In this document: one piece after another, positions 7,168 through 16,651 of the stretch
Position numbering within the stretch: the stretch's first letter is position 1
Layout: every line of letters begins with the position of its first letter
Origin: Azospirillum sp. 47_25
GTDB taxonomy: Bacteria > Pseudomonadota > Alphaproteobacteria > RF32 > CAG-239
DNA: 64,000 nt
Direction: 5' to 3'
Assembly (NCBI GenBank): GCA_001917125.1
Contig: MNTU01000038.1
Span: forward strand, 1 to 64,000
Notes under the pieces: model-generated
Databases searched by the model: none
Told to the model about the DNA's origin: nothing
The model's input: only the letters and a program-made list of their open reading frames with translations
Made by a program: the position numbers and the translations under genes

Positions 7168-9600
7168 TTAATTATCCATCTTTTTCGGTTCAATACGCAT
7201 CCGATAGAACGAACGCCATACAAAGACCAAACCGATCAGGAAGAACACGATTCCCAGTCCCAGCGAAACGCAGCGCGGCGCAGCCACGGCCATCTCGACG
7301 GCCAACAGGCCGAACAGAGTGGTGAATTTGATAATCGGGTTCAACGCAACCGAAGACGTATCTTTGTAAGGATCGCCGACCGTATCGCCGACAACCGCAG
7401 CATCGTGCAGAGCCGAACCTTTTTCATGCAAATCGACTTCAACCACTTTCTTGGCATTATCCCAGGCACCGCCGGCGTTAGCCATATACAGGGCCTGATA
7501 TAAGCCGAAGATGGCGATTGAAATCAGATAGCTGGCAAACAGATTGGCGTCGAAGCAGGCAAATGCAATCGTAAAAGAGAAAATCACGATAAAGATGTTC
7601 AGCATGCCCTTCTGCGCATAAATCGTGCAGATTTTGACCACGCTCTTCGAATCTTCAATCGAAGCCGCTTTATTCGTATCCAGCTTGATATGTTCTTTAA
7701 TATAGTTGACCGCACGGTAAGCACCGGTTGAAACCGCCTGCATGGAAGCTCCGGAGAACCAGTAGATAACCGCACCGCCCAGCATCAGACCGAACAGAAC
7801 ATACGGATCCAACAGATTAAGCTGCAGGTTGAGCAGCAAAATGATAGAGAAAATCATCGTTGTTGCCCCGATAACCGCCGTACCGATCAGCACCGGCTTA
7901 GCCGTTGCCTTAAAAGTATTGCCGGCGGAATCGTTTTCTTCCAGCAGCTGCTTGCCGGTCTCGAATTCAGGCTCAAAACCGTAGTCTTTCTTAATCTGTT
8001 TATCAATGCCTTTGATTTGTTCAATCTGAGACAGCTCAAAAACAGACTGGGCATTGTCGGTTACCGGACCGTAGCTGTCAACCGCAATGGTAACGGGCCC
8101 CATGCCGAGCATACCGAATGCCACCAGACCGAAGGCAAAGACTGTCGGATAAACCATATACGCATCCAGCCCCTCACGGGCGGCAAAAAAGGCGATTACC
8201 ATCAGGCCGACCATGACCAGACCTTTCCAGAATGCGGAGAAATTACCGGCAACAATACCGGAAATAATATTCAGGGAAGCGCCGGCTTCACGGCTGGCAT
8301 TGACAATTTCCTGAACATGTTTGGATTTTGACGAAGTGAAAATCTTGGTAAATTCCGGAATAATCGCGGCGGCAAAAGTACCGCAGCTGATAATAACCGA
8401 AAGCTTCCACCACAAATCTTCGCCCATATCGCCGATCATCACATAGGAAACGCCGAACGTAACCAAAATCGAAATAAGCGACGTCAGCCAAACCAATGAA
8501 GTCAGCGGCGTTTCAAAATTAAACGCTTTGGCTTTGCCGAAAACGGCTTTGCAAATACCGTTGTTCAGCAAATAAGAGACCACCGAGGTAATAATCATCA
8601 AAACGCGCATGGTAAAAATCCAGACAATCAGCCTTGCCTGAATGTCAATACCGCCGGCCATCTGGGTCAGCTCGCCGTTTGGCGCATACATCATGCCTGC
8701 CGCCAAAACAATAAAGCTGATGAGAGCCACGCCGGTCACGCCGTAGGTTTCAAAACCGTCGGCGGTCGGCCCGACGGAGTCGCCGGCATTATCACCGGTA
8801 CAGTCGGCTATCACGCCCGGATTGCGGGCATCGTCTTCGTCAATTTTGAAAATGATTTTCATCAAATCGGCACCGATATCGGCAATCTTCGTAAAGATAC
8901 CGCCGCAGATACGCAATGCCGATGCGCCCAGGGATTCGCCGATGGCAAAACCGATAAAGCAGGCACCGGCGCTTTCTCTCGGCACAAACAGCAGAATGAT
9001 AATCATCATAATCAACTCGACGCAAATCAGCAAAACGCCGATAGACATTCCCGAGCGCAGCGGCAGGCTCATCACCGAATACGGATTGGCCCGCAAAGAG
9101 AGAAACGCGGTGCGCGAATTGGCATAAGTATTAATGCGCATGCCGAACCAGGCAACGGCAAAAGACCCCAGAATACCCAGGATGGACCAGCCCAAAATCG
9201 TCAAAACTTTCGGCAGCGGCGTCGCATTCAGATAGAAGAAATAGTAAAAAATACATGCTGCAATAAAGATTTCCAGCAACAGCAAAAGCTTAGCCTGCTG
9301 TTTCATATACGTTTTACAGGTTTCATAAATCAGGTTGGAAATCTTCAACATCGATTCGTGAGCCGGCATTTTTTTGATTCTGACAAACTCATAAAAGCCG
9401 AACACCATTCCCAACACGCAAATTCCGATGCCGTACATCAGGATTTGGCTGCCGGTAATTGCATAGCCCCAGATATTATACCCGACGTCCAGCGAAGGAA
9501 CCTTCAGGTCAATCTCGGAAGCATAGGCGCCTTGCATCAGAGCAAGCATAACCAGCAAAACCGCAGCTGCGGCATTGCCAATTTTCTTCAATGCTAACAT
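7168..9600 (-). CDS. hppA: Membrane-bound proton-translocating pyrophosphatase
   Basis: This integral membrane enzyme couples pyrophosphate hydrolysis to ion pumping across the inner membrane. Its 810 residues hold about 16 spans plus an N-terminal signal-like segment. Catalytic acidic clusters are clear: DIGADL (241-246), DCTGDNAGDSVGPTADGFET (266-285) and DTVGDPYKDTSS near the C-terminus. In the GNTFKATA segment residue 564 is Lys, the position that is Lys in K+-independent H+-pumps and Ala in K+-dependent ones, so a K+-independent proton pump is likely. The residue three positions later (Ala567) is not the usual one. The gene has its own terminator and an AAGGA ribosome site. It stands alone. 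Confidence 0.96.
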   Translation of the reverse strand: MLALKKIGNAAAAVLLVMLALMQGAYASEIDLKVPSLDVGYNIWGYAITGSQILMYGIGICVLGMVFGFYEFVRIKKMPAHESMLKISNLIYETCKTYMKQQAKLLLLLEIFIAACIFYYFFYLNATPLPKVLTILGWSILGILGSFAVAWFGMRINTYANSRTAFLSLRANPYSVMSLPLRSGMSIGVLLICVELIMMIIILLFVPRESAGACFIGFAIGESLGASALRICGGIFTKIADIGADLMKIIFKIDEDDARNPGVIADCTGDNAGDSVGPTADGFETYGVTGVALISFIVLAAGMMYAPNGELTQMAGGIDIQARLIVWIFTMRVLMIITSVVSYLLNNGICKAVFGKAKAFNFETPLTSLVWLTSLISILVTFGVSYVMIGDMGEDLWWKLSVIISCGTFAAAIIPEFTKIFTSSKSKHVQEIVNASREAGASLNIISGIVAGNFSAFWKGLVMVGLMVIAFFAAREGLDAYMVYPTVFAFGLVAFGMLGMGPVTIAVDSYGPVTDNAQSVFELSQIEQIKGIDKQIKKDYGFEPEFETGKQLLEENDSAGNTFKATAKPVLIGTAVIGATTMIFSIILLLNLQLNLLDPYVLFGLMLGGAVIYWFSGASMQAVSTGAYRAVNYIKEHIKLDTNKAASIEDSKSVVKICTIYAQKGMLNIFIVIFSFTIAFACFDANLFASYLISIAIFGLYQALYMANAGGAWDNAKKVVEVDLHEKGSALHDAAVVGDTVGDPYKDTSSVALNPIIKFTTLFGLLAVEMAVAAPRCVSLGLGIVFFLIGLVFVWRSFYRMRIEPKKMDN

Positions 9601-9830
9601 GCTATAATTCCTTATAAAGTTAATCCAATTGTTATAGTCATAGTCTATAGCCCGGATTCGTTTCAGGCAAGCTATATCCTATCATGCGGTTAATAATATG
9701 CGCTGTTTCTAAACAATGTATTAAGTCATCGTAAGATTCTCCCAAAATACTGTAGAAAAAAGCACAAAGCGATAGATTAAAATGAGATAATCTGCTATAT
9801 TATAAGCTGTTTTTCAGGGAGAAGACTAAA

Positions 9831-10121
9831 ATGAAGAAATCACTGCTTTTAAGTTTGCTGGTTCTCTTATCGGCTTGCGCCGGCGAACCGAAAGAAACCT
9901 ATCCTTACGGAATGAGCGAAAAGGAATGGAACGAACTGTCCATTAAAGACAAGGTTCGGATTCGCCGTGATATTTATTTCTACGAACGGGGCAATATCAA
10001 TTTTGTTAATCCGGAAATGGAAATTGAAGGGCGCAAGGAACTGCCCAATCCTTACCTGCAAAAGAAACAGCCCGCCGTCAAAAGCGAACCGGCCAAGCTG
10101 GTCGAACCGACCGCACAATAA
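9831..10121 (+). CDS. Small lipoprotein, unknown function
   Basis: This 96-residue protein has a classic lipoprotein signal: MKK start, hydrophobic core and lipobox LSAC with the acylated Cys at residue 16. The mature part is polar and ends in a Pro/Lys-rich tail, so it is probably a membrane-anchored periplasmic protein. I recognise no family. It has GGGAGAAG upstream of the ATG, an AT-rich promoter-like stretch (TATATTATAAG near 9795) and its own terminator, so it is probably monocistronic. Confidence 0.75.
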   Translation: MKKSLLLSLLVLLSACAGEPKETYPYGMSEKEWNELSIKDKVRIRRDIYFYERGNINFVNPEMEIEGRKELPNPYLQKKQPAVKSEPAKLVEPTAQ

Positions 10122-10148
10122 AAAAAGCCCGGAATTTTCCGGGCTTTA
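10122..10148 (+). terminator. Terminator of the small lipoprotein gene
   Basis: AAAGCCCGGAA pairs with TTCCGGGCTTT immediately after the stop codon; the A and T flanks are present on both sides. Confidence 0.8.
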
Positions 10149-10218
10149 CTGTATAACCATTTATTTACCATCTTTGCATTAAACTGCCTGCAACACTATC
10201 TGCTTAAAGGATTAAAAT

Positions 10219-10809
10219 ATGAAAAAACTACTTGCCTTTTCTCTGCTTTTCGCCCTTTCTGCCGCTAATGCGCAGGCCGCCGGCTGGCTCAACCCCTATG
10301 TCGGCATTGACTATGCCTATACCAACGCCGGTTACGGCAATTATACCGACAAGGCTCTCAAAGACCAAACCGATTCTTACGTCCTGTCCGCCGGCATCAA
10401 AATTCTGCCCGGATTGGCGGTCGAAGGCTTCTATCAGCAGTCTGCCCATGAAAAAAACACCTCGGCAAACGTTATCCTTCCCGGAGACAGCCTCAAAACC
10501 GATATGTCGCTGCGCGCTTACGGCGTTGACGTCGTCAACGACTTTCTGAACCTCGGCCTGGTTGAAATACTCGGCTCCGTCGGTATTGCCCGCTACGACG
10601 TAAAAGTGTCGCAGGACTATTTTGTCAACGGTACCGGCGGCCACACAAACAAAACATACAGCGGCGAAGGCCTGCGCTTTGGTATCGGCGCACAGATAAA
10701 TCTGACTGACAGCTGGTCTCTCCGCGGTATGGGCCGCTACTCGGTCACCAATATCGAAAAGATTGATGACTTTAAAGAAATCACGCTCGGCCTGCGTTAC
10801 AGTTTCTAA
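10219..10809 (+). CDS. Outer-membrane beta-barrel protein
   Basis: This 196-residue protein has a Sec signal peptide ending ANAQAAG (about residue 21) and a mature part of alternating amphipathic strands rich in Gly, Tyr and Asn. It ends in the barrel signature LRYSF with a C-terminal Phe. Size and pattern fit an eight-stranded OmpW/OmpA-transmembrane-type porin-like family. It has its own ribosome site (AAAGGA) and terminator. The precise role (small-molecule passage or structure) is not visible. Confidence 0.85.
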   Translation: MKKLLAFSLLFALSAANAQAAGWLNPYVGIDYAYTNAGYGNYTDKALKDQTDSYVLSAGIKILPGLAVEGFYQQSAHEKNTSANVILPGDSLKTDMSLRAYGVDVVNDFLNLGLVEILGSVGIARYDVKVSQDYFVNGTGGHTNKTYSGEGLRFGIGAQINLTDSWSLRGMGRYSVTNIEKIDDFKEITLGLRYSF

Positions 10810-10830
10810 AAGCTGGCCCTTACGCAATAA

Positions 10831-10855
10831 AAACCCGGTTTTCACCGGGTTTTTA
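10831..10855 (+). terminator. Terminator of the barrel-protein gene
   Basis: AAACCCGGT pairs with ACCGGGTTT across a TTTC loop, followed by a T run. Confidence 0.85.
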
Positions 10856-10927
10856 TTTGACAAAAAGACAAAGCTTGAGTAAATTCATGCCATCAATTTA
10901 TTATTTACTTTCTAAACAATTATCATT

Positions 10928-11665
10928 ATGAACACAACTAATCCCGGGATTTTTATCCCTCTGATTCATTCGCTCTCCGAATTGGTTTACATCGATTCTC
11001 CGGCCGAGTACCAAAAACTGTTTGCCACTGCACAGGAAAAAATTTCTGCTGCCTTGCAGGAAATATCTGTTGAACATTTCGTCTTTCCGGCCTGCCGGAT
11101 TTGTCTGGACGACAAGACCGGACAGCCTGATTTTTATCAGGGGCTTTCAGTCTTTCTCTGCCGTCCGCACCAGATCGAATATGTCAAAGCCATGCCTGCA
11201 ATCAAAAAAGCTTTGGCTTATCCTGACATTTTTGCGGAAGACGCTTACACCGTCCCGTTGCAAAATGTTCCGGCTCCGGGCTTCGGACAGATTTCAAAAT
11301 CCGTTTTTTGCCCGGTAAAAGAAACCGTCTCGCTGAGCATGTTCAAAACACATCTCACCCTGCTGGCAAATCTGTTAAAACAGCTTTACGGCTGCAGCGG
11401 CCTTAAAGCATCGCTGTCCTTGGTTTTAAAAGATGACGGCTTGGAAATCCACGGCATTTCGCCGGCTGCCCTAAACGCCAACCATCTGGCCTGGCAGCAA
11501 CATCTGGGTAAAGCCTTGCGCCGAAACAATTATGATCCGAGGTTTTATTCCACCTGGTCAACCAACGGGGAACTTGATGCTTACTACCGCCGCAAGAATA
11601 AAGAACGGCAGGAAAAAATGGAGCGGGACTATATTGAAAAGATTACCGCCCGTAACGCCGAATAA
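10928..11665 (+). CDS. Hypothetical protein, 245 residues
   Basis: I do not recognise a family. The protein has no signal peptide or membrane span and looks cytoplasmic. It contains a FPACRICLDD segment near residue 56 and a lysine/arginine-rich amphipathic C-terminus (about residues 215-245). The codon pattern matches neighbouring genes, so it is very probably real. It stands alone between two terminators. Confidence 0.65.
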   Translation: MNTTNPGIFIPLIHSLSELVYIDSPAEYQKLFATAQEKISAALQEISVEHFVFPACRICLDDKTGQPDFYQGLSVFLCRPHQIEYVKAMPAIKKALAYPDIFAEDAYTVPLQNVPAPGFGQISKSVFCPVKETVSLSMFKTHLTLLANLLKQLYGCSGLKASLSLVLKDDGLEIHGISPAALNANHLAWQQHLGKALRRNNYDPRFYSTWSTNGELDAYYRRKNKERQEKMERDYIEKITARNAE

Positions 11666-11680
11666 TTATTCTTTCCGCCC

Positions 11681-11708
11681 AAACCGGCTCATTCCGAGCC
11701 GGTTTTTT
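11681..11708 (+). terminator. Terminator of the 245-residue hypothetical gene
   Basis: AACCGGCTC pairs with GAGCCGGTT across an ATTCC loop, followed by six T. Confidence 0.85.
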
Positions 11709-11807
11709 ATTTTTCCGCCCGCCGGCCCCGGAGCAAAAAACTTGAATATGGCATTCTGACAATTATATCAAAGCCAACGACAACCGCCTGACAAGGAGTT
11801 TTACGCC

Positions 11808-12515
11808 ATGTATCAGTTACACCCGGCAAACCGGCGCGGCCGCACCTATACCGGCTGGCTTGACAGTTATCACACCTTTTCCTTCGGAAGCTATCACGAT
11901 CCCCGCTATATGAACTTCGGCAGTCTGAGAGTCATTAATGACGACATCGTCGCCCCCGGCGCAGGGTTTGACATGCATCCACATGATAATATGGAGATTG
12001 TCAGCATCGTTCTTCGAGGAAAGTTACAGCACAGAGACAATCTTGGCAACGGTGATGTTTTAAAGCCGGGAGACGTCCAAAAAATGACCGCCGGCTCCGG
12101 TATCATACACAGCGAATTCAATCCGTCAGACAAGGAACCGGTCCATTTTCTGCAAATATGGATTATCCCCAATATGCTCGACCTTCGTCCGTCTTATGAA
12201 CAAAAGGCCTTCAACCGCAAAAGCATGACCAACCGATTAACGCTTTTGGTTTCGCCCGACGGGCATAACGGTTCTCTCGAAATTCACCAGGATGCCGAGA
12301 TATGGCAGATTTTACTGGAAGAAAACAAAGACACCGAATTTGCCATTAATCACAGCCGCAAAATCTGGATTCAGGTCGCGGAAGGTTCCGTCTCAACCAA
12401 TGAACATCTGCTGGTCGCCGGTGATGGTCTGGCCGTCAGCGACGAAGAAGGCATTATTCGTCTGCGCGGCATCGACAAACTGTCCAACATCATTATCTTT
12501 AATCTAAGGGCATAA
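11808..12515 (+). CDS. Pirin-family bicupin protein (YhhW-like)
   Basis: This 235-residue protein is a pirin, a bicupin whose N-terminal domain binds a metal (usually Fe). The metal motif is intact: HPHDN (near residue 60), a later His and E in the GSGIIHSE segment. Characterised relatives act as quercetin 2,3-dioxygenases or redox sensors; the cellular substrate is often unknown. The start is supported by AAGGAG. It is monocistronic, with a terminator shared with the convergent cysS. Confidence 0.92.
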   Translation: MYQLHPANRRGRTYTGWLDSYHTFSFGSYHDPRYMNFGSLRVINDDIVAPGAGFDMHPHDNMEIVSIVLRGKLQHRDNLGNGDVLKPGDVQKMTAGSGIIHSEFNPSDKEPVHFLQIWIIPNMLDLRPSYEQKAFNRKSMTNRLTLLVSPDGHNGSLEIHQDAEIWQILLEENKDTEFAINHSRKIWIQVAEGSVSTNEHLLVAGDGLAVSDEEGIIRLRGIDKLSNIIIFNLRA

Positions 12516-12540
12516 AAAAGAGCGGAACTCCGCTCTTTTC
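12516..12540. terminator. Bidirectional terminator between pirin gene and cysS
   Basis: AAAAGAGCGGA pairs with TCCGCTCTTTT between two convergent genes, with A and T runs on the two sides. Confidence 0.8.
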
Positions 12541-12582
12541 TATATTATTCTGCCGAACGCTTGGCAGATGCCTTCTGTTTTC

Positions 12583-14007
12583 TCAGGCAAGCTTAACCTC
12601 ATAGGCGTTGCCGGGCAGATCTTTCACGATAATTCCCTGCGCGGCCAGCTCATCGCGAATGGCGTCAGACTTCGCCCAGTCTTTGTTTACCCGCGCCTGT
12701 TTGCGTTCTTCCAGTTTTGCCTGAATTTCAGGAGAAAGCTCCAGCGGCTGCTCCGCCTCCGGTTTAACCTTTGCCAAGCCCAGACCTAAAACTTCATCGG
12801 CAGACTCCATAAACCTGACTTTCAAAACCGCCGGCAAATCTTTGTCTTTAATAACCGTCCAAACCAGAGCCAAAGCCTGCGGCGTTTTCAAATCGTCAAA
12901 CAGAAAAGCGTTAAACTGTTCCGTATAACTGTCAAAAGTTTTTTCCTGCTCGGCTGACACCGGTGCTGCGCCGGCCGCTTTAAATTCCAGATATTTGTTA
13001 TACAAATTCTTCAGCGCTGCTGCGGCAGCATCCAGATTCTCATAAGAAAAAACCAGCGATGAACGATAATGCGAGGTCAGACACAGATAGCGGTAAGCTT
13101 CCGGTTTATAGCCTTTTTCGACCAACGTATCCAGCGTGATGAAATTGCCTTTCGACTTAGACATCTTTTCATCGTTCTTCATTTGCAGAAATTCTCCGTG
13201 CAGCCAGCAATTGCACCACTTATGTCCCAGATAAGCCTCGCTTTGGGCAATTTCGTTTTCATGGTGTACCGCCACATGGTCAATACCGCCGCAGTGAATA
13301 TCCAAATGCGGCCCCAGATGTTTTACCGACATCGTCGAGCATTCGATATGCCAGCCCGGATAACCGCGCCCCCATTTGGTATCCCATTGCAAAATTTGAT
13401 TTTTAAATTTGGAAGATGTAAACCACAACACAAAATCGGATTCATTGCGCTTGTTTTCATCGGTTTCCACCCGCGCGCCATGCTTCAAATCATCGCGTTT
13501 CTGCCCTGACAGGCTGCCGTAAGCCGGAAATTTGGACGTGTCAAAATAAACATTCCCGTTTGAAAAATAGGCATAGCCTTTACGCTCCAGCTCTTCCACA
13601 AACTTAATCATATCCTGAACATGCTCGGTTGCGCGGCAGACAATATCCGGCCGGTCAATATTCAAAGCCTGCGTATGCTTGAAAAACGTATCTTCATATT
13701 TGCGGGCAATGTCCATCACCGTTTTATGCTCTTTTTCCGCCGCCAGCACCATCTTGTCGTCACCCTCGTCGGCATCGCTCGTCAGGTGCCCGACATCAGT
13801 AATATTCATGGCGTGTTTCAGCGGAAAACCGGCCCGTTTGATTGTTTTACGCAGCACGTCTTCAAAAATATACGTGCGCAGATTGCCGATATGGGCATAG
13901 TTATAAACCGTCGGACCACAACAATACATTCTGACCACTCCGTCCGGATTAGAGGGAACCAGGGGTTCAACCTGGCGGCTGTATGTATTGTATAATTTCA
14001 ATGTCAT
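12583..14007 (-). CDS. cysS: Cysteinyl-tRNA synthetase
   Basis: This class I enzyme charges tRNA-Cys. It shows the Cys-containing zinc-site start MYCCGPTVYN, the HIGH variant HIGN (near residue 40), the zinc-site segments WHIECS and GGIDHVAVHHENE, and KMSKSKGNF. The length of 474 residues is normal. The C-terminal anticodon-binding region carries WAKSDAIRDEL. It is monocistronic on the reverse strand. Confidence 0.98.
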   Translation of the reverse strand: MTLKLYNTYSRQVEPLVPSNPDGVVRMYCCGPTVYNYAHIGNLRTYIFEDVLRKTIKRAGFPLKHAMNITDVGHLTSDADEGDDKMVLAAEKEHKTVMDIARKYEDTFFKHTQALNIDRPDIVCRATEHVQDMIKFVEELERKGYAYFSNGNVYFDTSKFPAYGSLSGQKRDDLKHGARVETDENKRNESDFVLWFTSSKFKNQILQWDTKWGRGYPGWHIECSTMSVKHLGPHLDIHCGGIDHVAVHHENEIAQSEAYLGHKWCNCWLHGEFLQMKNDEKMSKSKGNFITLDTLVEKGYKPEAYRYLCLTSHYRSSLVFSYENLDAAAAALKNLYNKYLEFKAAGAAPVSAEQEKTFDSYTEQFNAFLFDDLKTPQALALVWTVIKDKDLPAVLKVRFMESADEVLGLGLAKVKPEAEQPLELSPEIQAKLEERKQARVNKDWAKSDAIRDELAAQGIIVKDLPGNAYEVKLA

Positions 14008-14162
14008 TGTTGTTGTCCTTAAAATTGTTTTAAACCATTGGAATTTCTAGCACGGGAAGCCGGCTTTGTCAATTGCGGCTTTCATTAAAACCTTCGGCCA
14101 CCTGCCGTGGAATTTCGCCCACGGCAGATTATCTTTAAAACACCCAAAACAAGGAGACCGCA

Positions 14163-14453
14163 ATGATTAACCTCGATGACAACAACCAGCCGGTTTCACC
14201 CGAAATCGGCAAAATCAGAATTAAAGACTTCTCCGATATGTCCTACACGGCAGATGACGACAAAGATTTCCACATCAGAACCGTCCGCGACGAGACGCTG
14301 ATTGATTCTGCCGGAGAACTGGACGATTCGCATGAATTTGCCCTGAACATGTTCGACCGCGGCAATGCCTCCGACCTGCCCGACAGCGACCGCAGCCAGA
14401 ACTGTCGAACCGATGGCATTAACCGGCAAACCTGTTTTGACCGAGACCGTTAA
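14163..14453 (+). CDS. Hypothetical acidic protein, 96 residues
   Basis: This is a small, Asp-rich, soluble protein with no recognised domain. A strong AAGGAG site 8 nt before the ATG and a chromosome-like codon pattern support translation. Its last codons lie 10 bp from the 3' end of the convergent muramidase gene. Function is unknown. Confidence 0.55.
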   Translation: MINLDDNNQPVSPEIGKIRIKDFSDMSYTADDDKDFHIRTVRDETLIDSAGELDDSHEFALNMFDRGNASDLPDSDRSQNCRTDGINRQTCFDRDR

Positions 14454-14462
14454 AAAACACTC

Positions 14463-15944
14463 TCAGCGTTCATTCATGGCCAAACGAAGACGGGCGCTGC
14501 TGCCTTGTTCCTGAACGTTTGTCGCAACATAGCGGTCATTGTATTTATTCGCCCGGTTGCGCAGCCCTTGGGCAAAACGCGATTCTTTCACCTCACCTCT
14601 TTTTACCTTTAAGGTCGTTTGCTTATACATGTGAAAACGCCGTTCAGTCATAATCTGATTATAAAATGCCGCTTCCGCCGCCGGCTGCTCTGCCAGCGCA
14701 TTAACCACCGCCACCCGCTCTGTTGTTGAACGCGGCAGCGCGATTTTTGCTCCGGTTTTGCGTGCGGCCTTCAAAGCCTGGTCTATAAATTCTTTTGCCG
14801 TCTGCGGCGTATGATTGACATAAATGTCAAAAACCAGCTGCCCGATACTCTCGTTTCGATAATCGCCGATTTTATACTGGTCAAAATACAAACGGTGATA
14901 AATCTGCATTGCCTGGCTTCGTTTAAGCTCTTTCACCTTCTGCGGAAACTTAAGCCGGGCGGCTTCTTTCGGAAAACGCTTCCGGTAAGAATCCAACGTC
15001 GGCTGAATAATCCCCATATTGGTCGGCTGGTCGATTGTCTCATCGGCATAGCCGCCTTCGCTTTCAAAAATATCTTTCATATAACGCTTGAACAATTTGT
15101 CTTTCTGCGCCTCGGAACGTTTGAAACCCGGGGCTTCGGCCGCAGATACCCTGCCGGAACTTTTTGCTTCTGATTGTCCGCCCTGTACCGCTTGCGCCTG
15201 CTGCTCCCAAACTTCTGCAAAATCAGCGGCATCACCTTCCGGCACCGCTTGCCGATTGGTTCCCAAAGCTGCTTTTTCTTTATCGGCAGGCTTGTCCCTA
15301 ACCGAATGATACAATCCGTAACTGCTCAGCCCGATCCCGAGCGTTAACAGGGAACCCATTGCTATTTTCCGCCCGCAGCGTTCCAATGAAGCCAAATCAA
15401 ACGGCGACCGGACATTTTGCGACAGCGACCGAAAACCGCCCGCCAGCATTTCTCCCGCTTTGAACAGCGCGGCCTTGCCCTGCGCTTTGAACTTCCCGAC
15501 CAAATAACGGTTATAGGCGGCCTGCATTCTTTTAACATGTTCGCCTGCCACTTCAACCGTATATTTCCGCTCCGGATAAATCCGGTCGAGTTTGCGCGTC
15601 AAAGAAACCGCACGGTTATATTTTGCCTGTGCCCGACGCAAAACCAGCTCGACGATTTGTGTATCCCGGCGCTCGACATTGCGCAATTTAAACGGCACCA
15701 CATAAACCGCGCCGTTCATCTCAATCTGCCGCGGCGCAATTCCCGCTTCTTTGTATTTACGTCGTTCGTCCTTCTGCTGATCAAAATAATCTGCCAGAAA
15801 ATTTTTCTGAATTTCCTCCGCTGAACCGGACAAAGTATATTCCACCGGAATAATAACGGCTTCGTTGTTGATTTTCATCTGCAGGGGACGTCTGTTCTGG
15901 TCGGCATATTCCTGCAACAATTTCTGGCGGTTGGCTGAATTCAT
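14463..15944 (-). CDS. GH108-like muramidase with long N-terminal extension
   Basis: The C-terminal part of this 493-residue protein resembles the N-acetylmuramidase family GH108. It has the catalytic-Glu segment FESEGGYA (Glu296) followed by MGIIQPTLDSY and a VFDIYVNH-type helix. Residues 1-190 are a basic region of unknown type, and 193-212 form a single hydrophobic span that would anchor the enzyme with the catalytic domain outside. Phage relatives are about 180 residues, so this is not a simple endolysin. No phage genes are adjacent. It could remodel peptidoglycan for an envelope machine. An AAGGATAAGG site supports the start. Confidence 0.75.
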   Translation of the reverse strand: MNSANRQKLLQEYADQNRRPLQMKINNEAVIIPVEYTLSGSAEEIQKNFLADYFDQQKDERRKYKEAGIAPRQIEMNGAVYVVPFKLRNVERRDTQIVELVLRRAQAKYNRAVSLTRKLDRIYPERKYTVEVAGEHVKRMQAAYNRYLVGKFKAQGKAALFKAGEMLAGGFRSLSQNVRSPFDLASLERCGRKIAMGSLLTLGIGLSSYGLYHSVRDKPADKEKAALGTNRQAVPEGDAADFAEVWEQQAQAVQGGQSEAKSSGRVSAAEAPGFKRSEAQKDKLFKRYMKDIFESEGGYADETIDQPTNMGIIQPTLDSYRKRFPKEAARLKFPQKVKELKRSQAMQIYHRLYFDQYKIGDYRNESIGQLVFDIYVNHTPQTAKEFIDQALKAARKTGAKIALPRSTTERVAVVNALAEQPAAEAAFYNQIMTERRFHMYKQTTLKVKRGEVKESRFAQGLRNRANKYNDRYVATNVQEQGSSARLRLAMNER

Positions 15945-16132
15945 CGCCTTATCCTTTCTGATTAGTCATATATTTTACCATAGACCAAAACAACAATGAA
16001 CGCAACAATTTTAATTTGTCCATTTTGCGTCAACCGGTCCTTGCTGTCTTTAAGGTTTATAACCCCTTCAATCACCGGCGGATAAAGTTAAATTAACCGG
16101 GGTAAAATTAAACAGACACAAGGAGAATGACG

Positions 16133-16597
16133 ATGAATAAATCAAATCAGTTGGAACCGATGCTGAACGCTTTTTTGTCAGACCTCGCCGTCCTGAACAT
16201 CAAAGTGCACAACCTGCACTGGAACGTTGAAGGCAGAGAGTTTGCCCTCATTCACGAAATGACGGAAAAAATTTACAAAATGCTGCAGGATCAATTTGAC
16301 GAAACGGCCGAAGTAATGAAAATGCAGTGCGAAATGCCGCTGGGAACCATGGCAGAATATTTGAAAAATACCCGAATTAAAGAAATTTCCTCCTGCAATT
16401 ACAGCGTTGCCGAAGTCCTGGATTTTCTGGACGAAGACTGCCGGCTTCTGATTTCCCGTGCAGAAGAAGTGCGGGAAACAGCCGACAAACAGGATAATTA
16501 CCAAATTGCCAACCTGCTGGAAGACTATCTGGCTCTTTACGCCAAATACCATTGGATGCTGACAGCTTCGCGCCGGGCCGCCGCTATGACCGAATAA
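16133..16597 (+). CDS. dps: Dps/ferritin-like iron-storage protein
   Basis: This 154-residue protein belongs to the Dps family, which oxidises and stores iron and protects DNA during oxidative stress. The ferroxidase motif is present: NLHWNVEGREFALIHEM and a DEFAE-like DQFDETAEV. The ATG at 16133 is chosen over the one at 16127 because AGGAG lies 7 nt from the former and 1 nt from the latter. It is monocistronic with a bidirectional terminator. Confidence 0.93.
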   Translation: MNKSNQLEPMLNAFLSDLAVLNIKVHNLHWNVEGREFALIHEMTEKIYKMLQDQFDETAEVMKMQCEMPLGTMAEYLKNTRIKEISSCNYSVAEVLDFLDEDCRLLISRAEEVRETADKQDNYQIANLLEDYLALYAKYHWMLTASRRAAAMTE

Positions 16598-16603
16598 CCG
16601 CAA

Positions 16604-16637
16604 AAAAGGGATCCGCTGCCTTTCGGATCCCTTTTTC
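16604..16637. terminator. Bidirectional terminator between dps and SDR gene
   Basis: AAAAAGGGATCCG pairs with CGGATCCCTTTTT between two convergent genes. Confidence 0.85.
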
Positions 16638-16651
16638 TTAACCTGCCGGCT

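Noticed and set aside
10928..11665. Naming the 245-residue protein as an enzyme
   Set aside because: It has no motif I recognise; a functional name would be invented.
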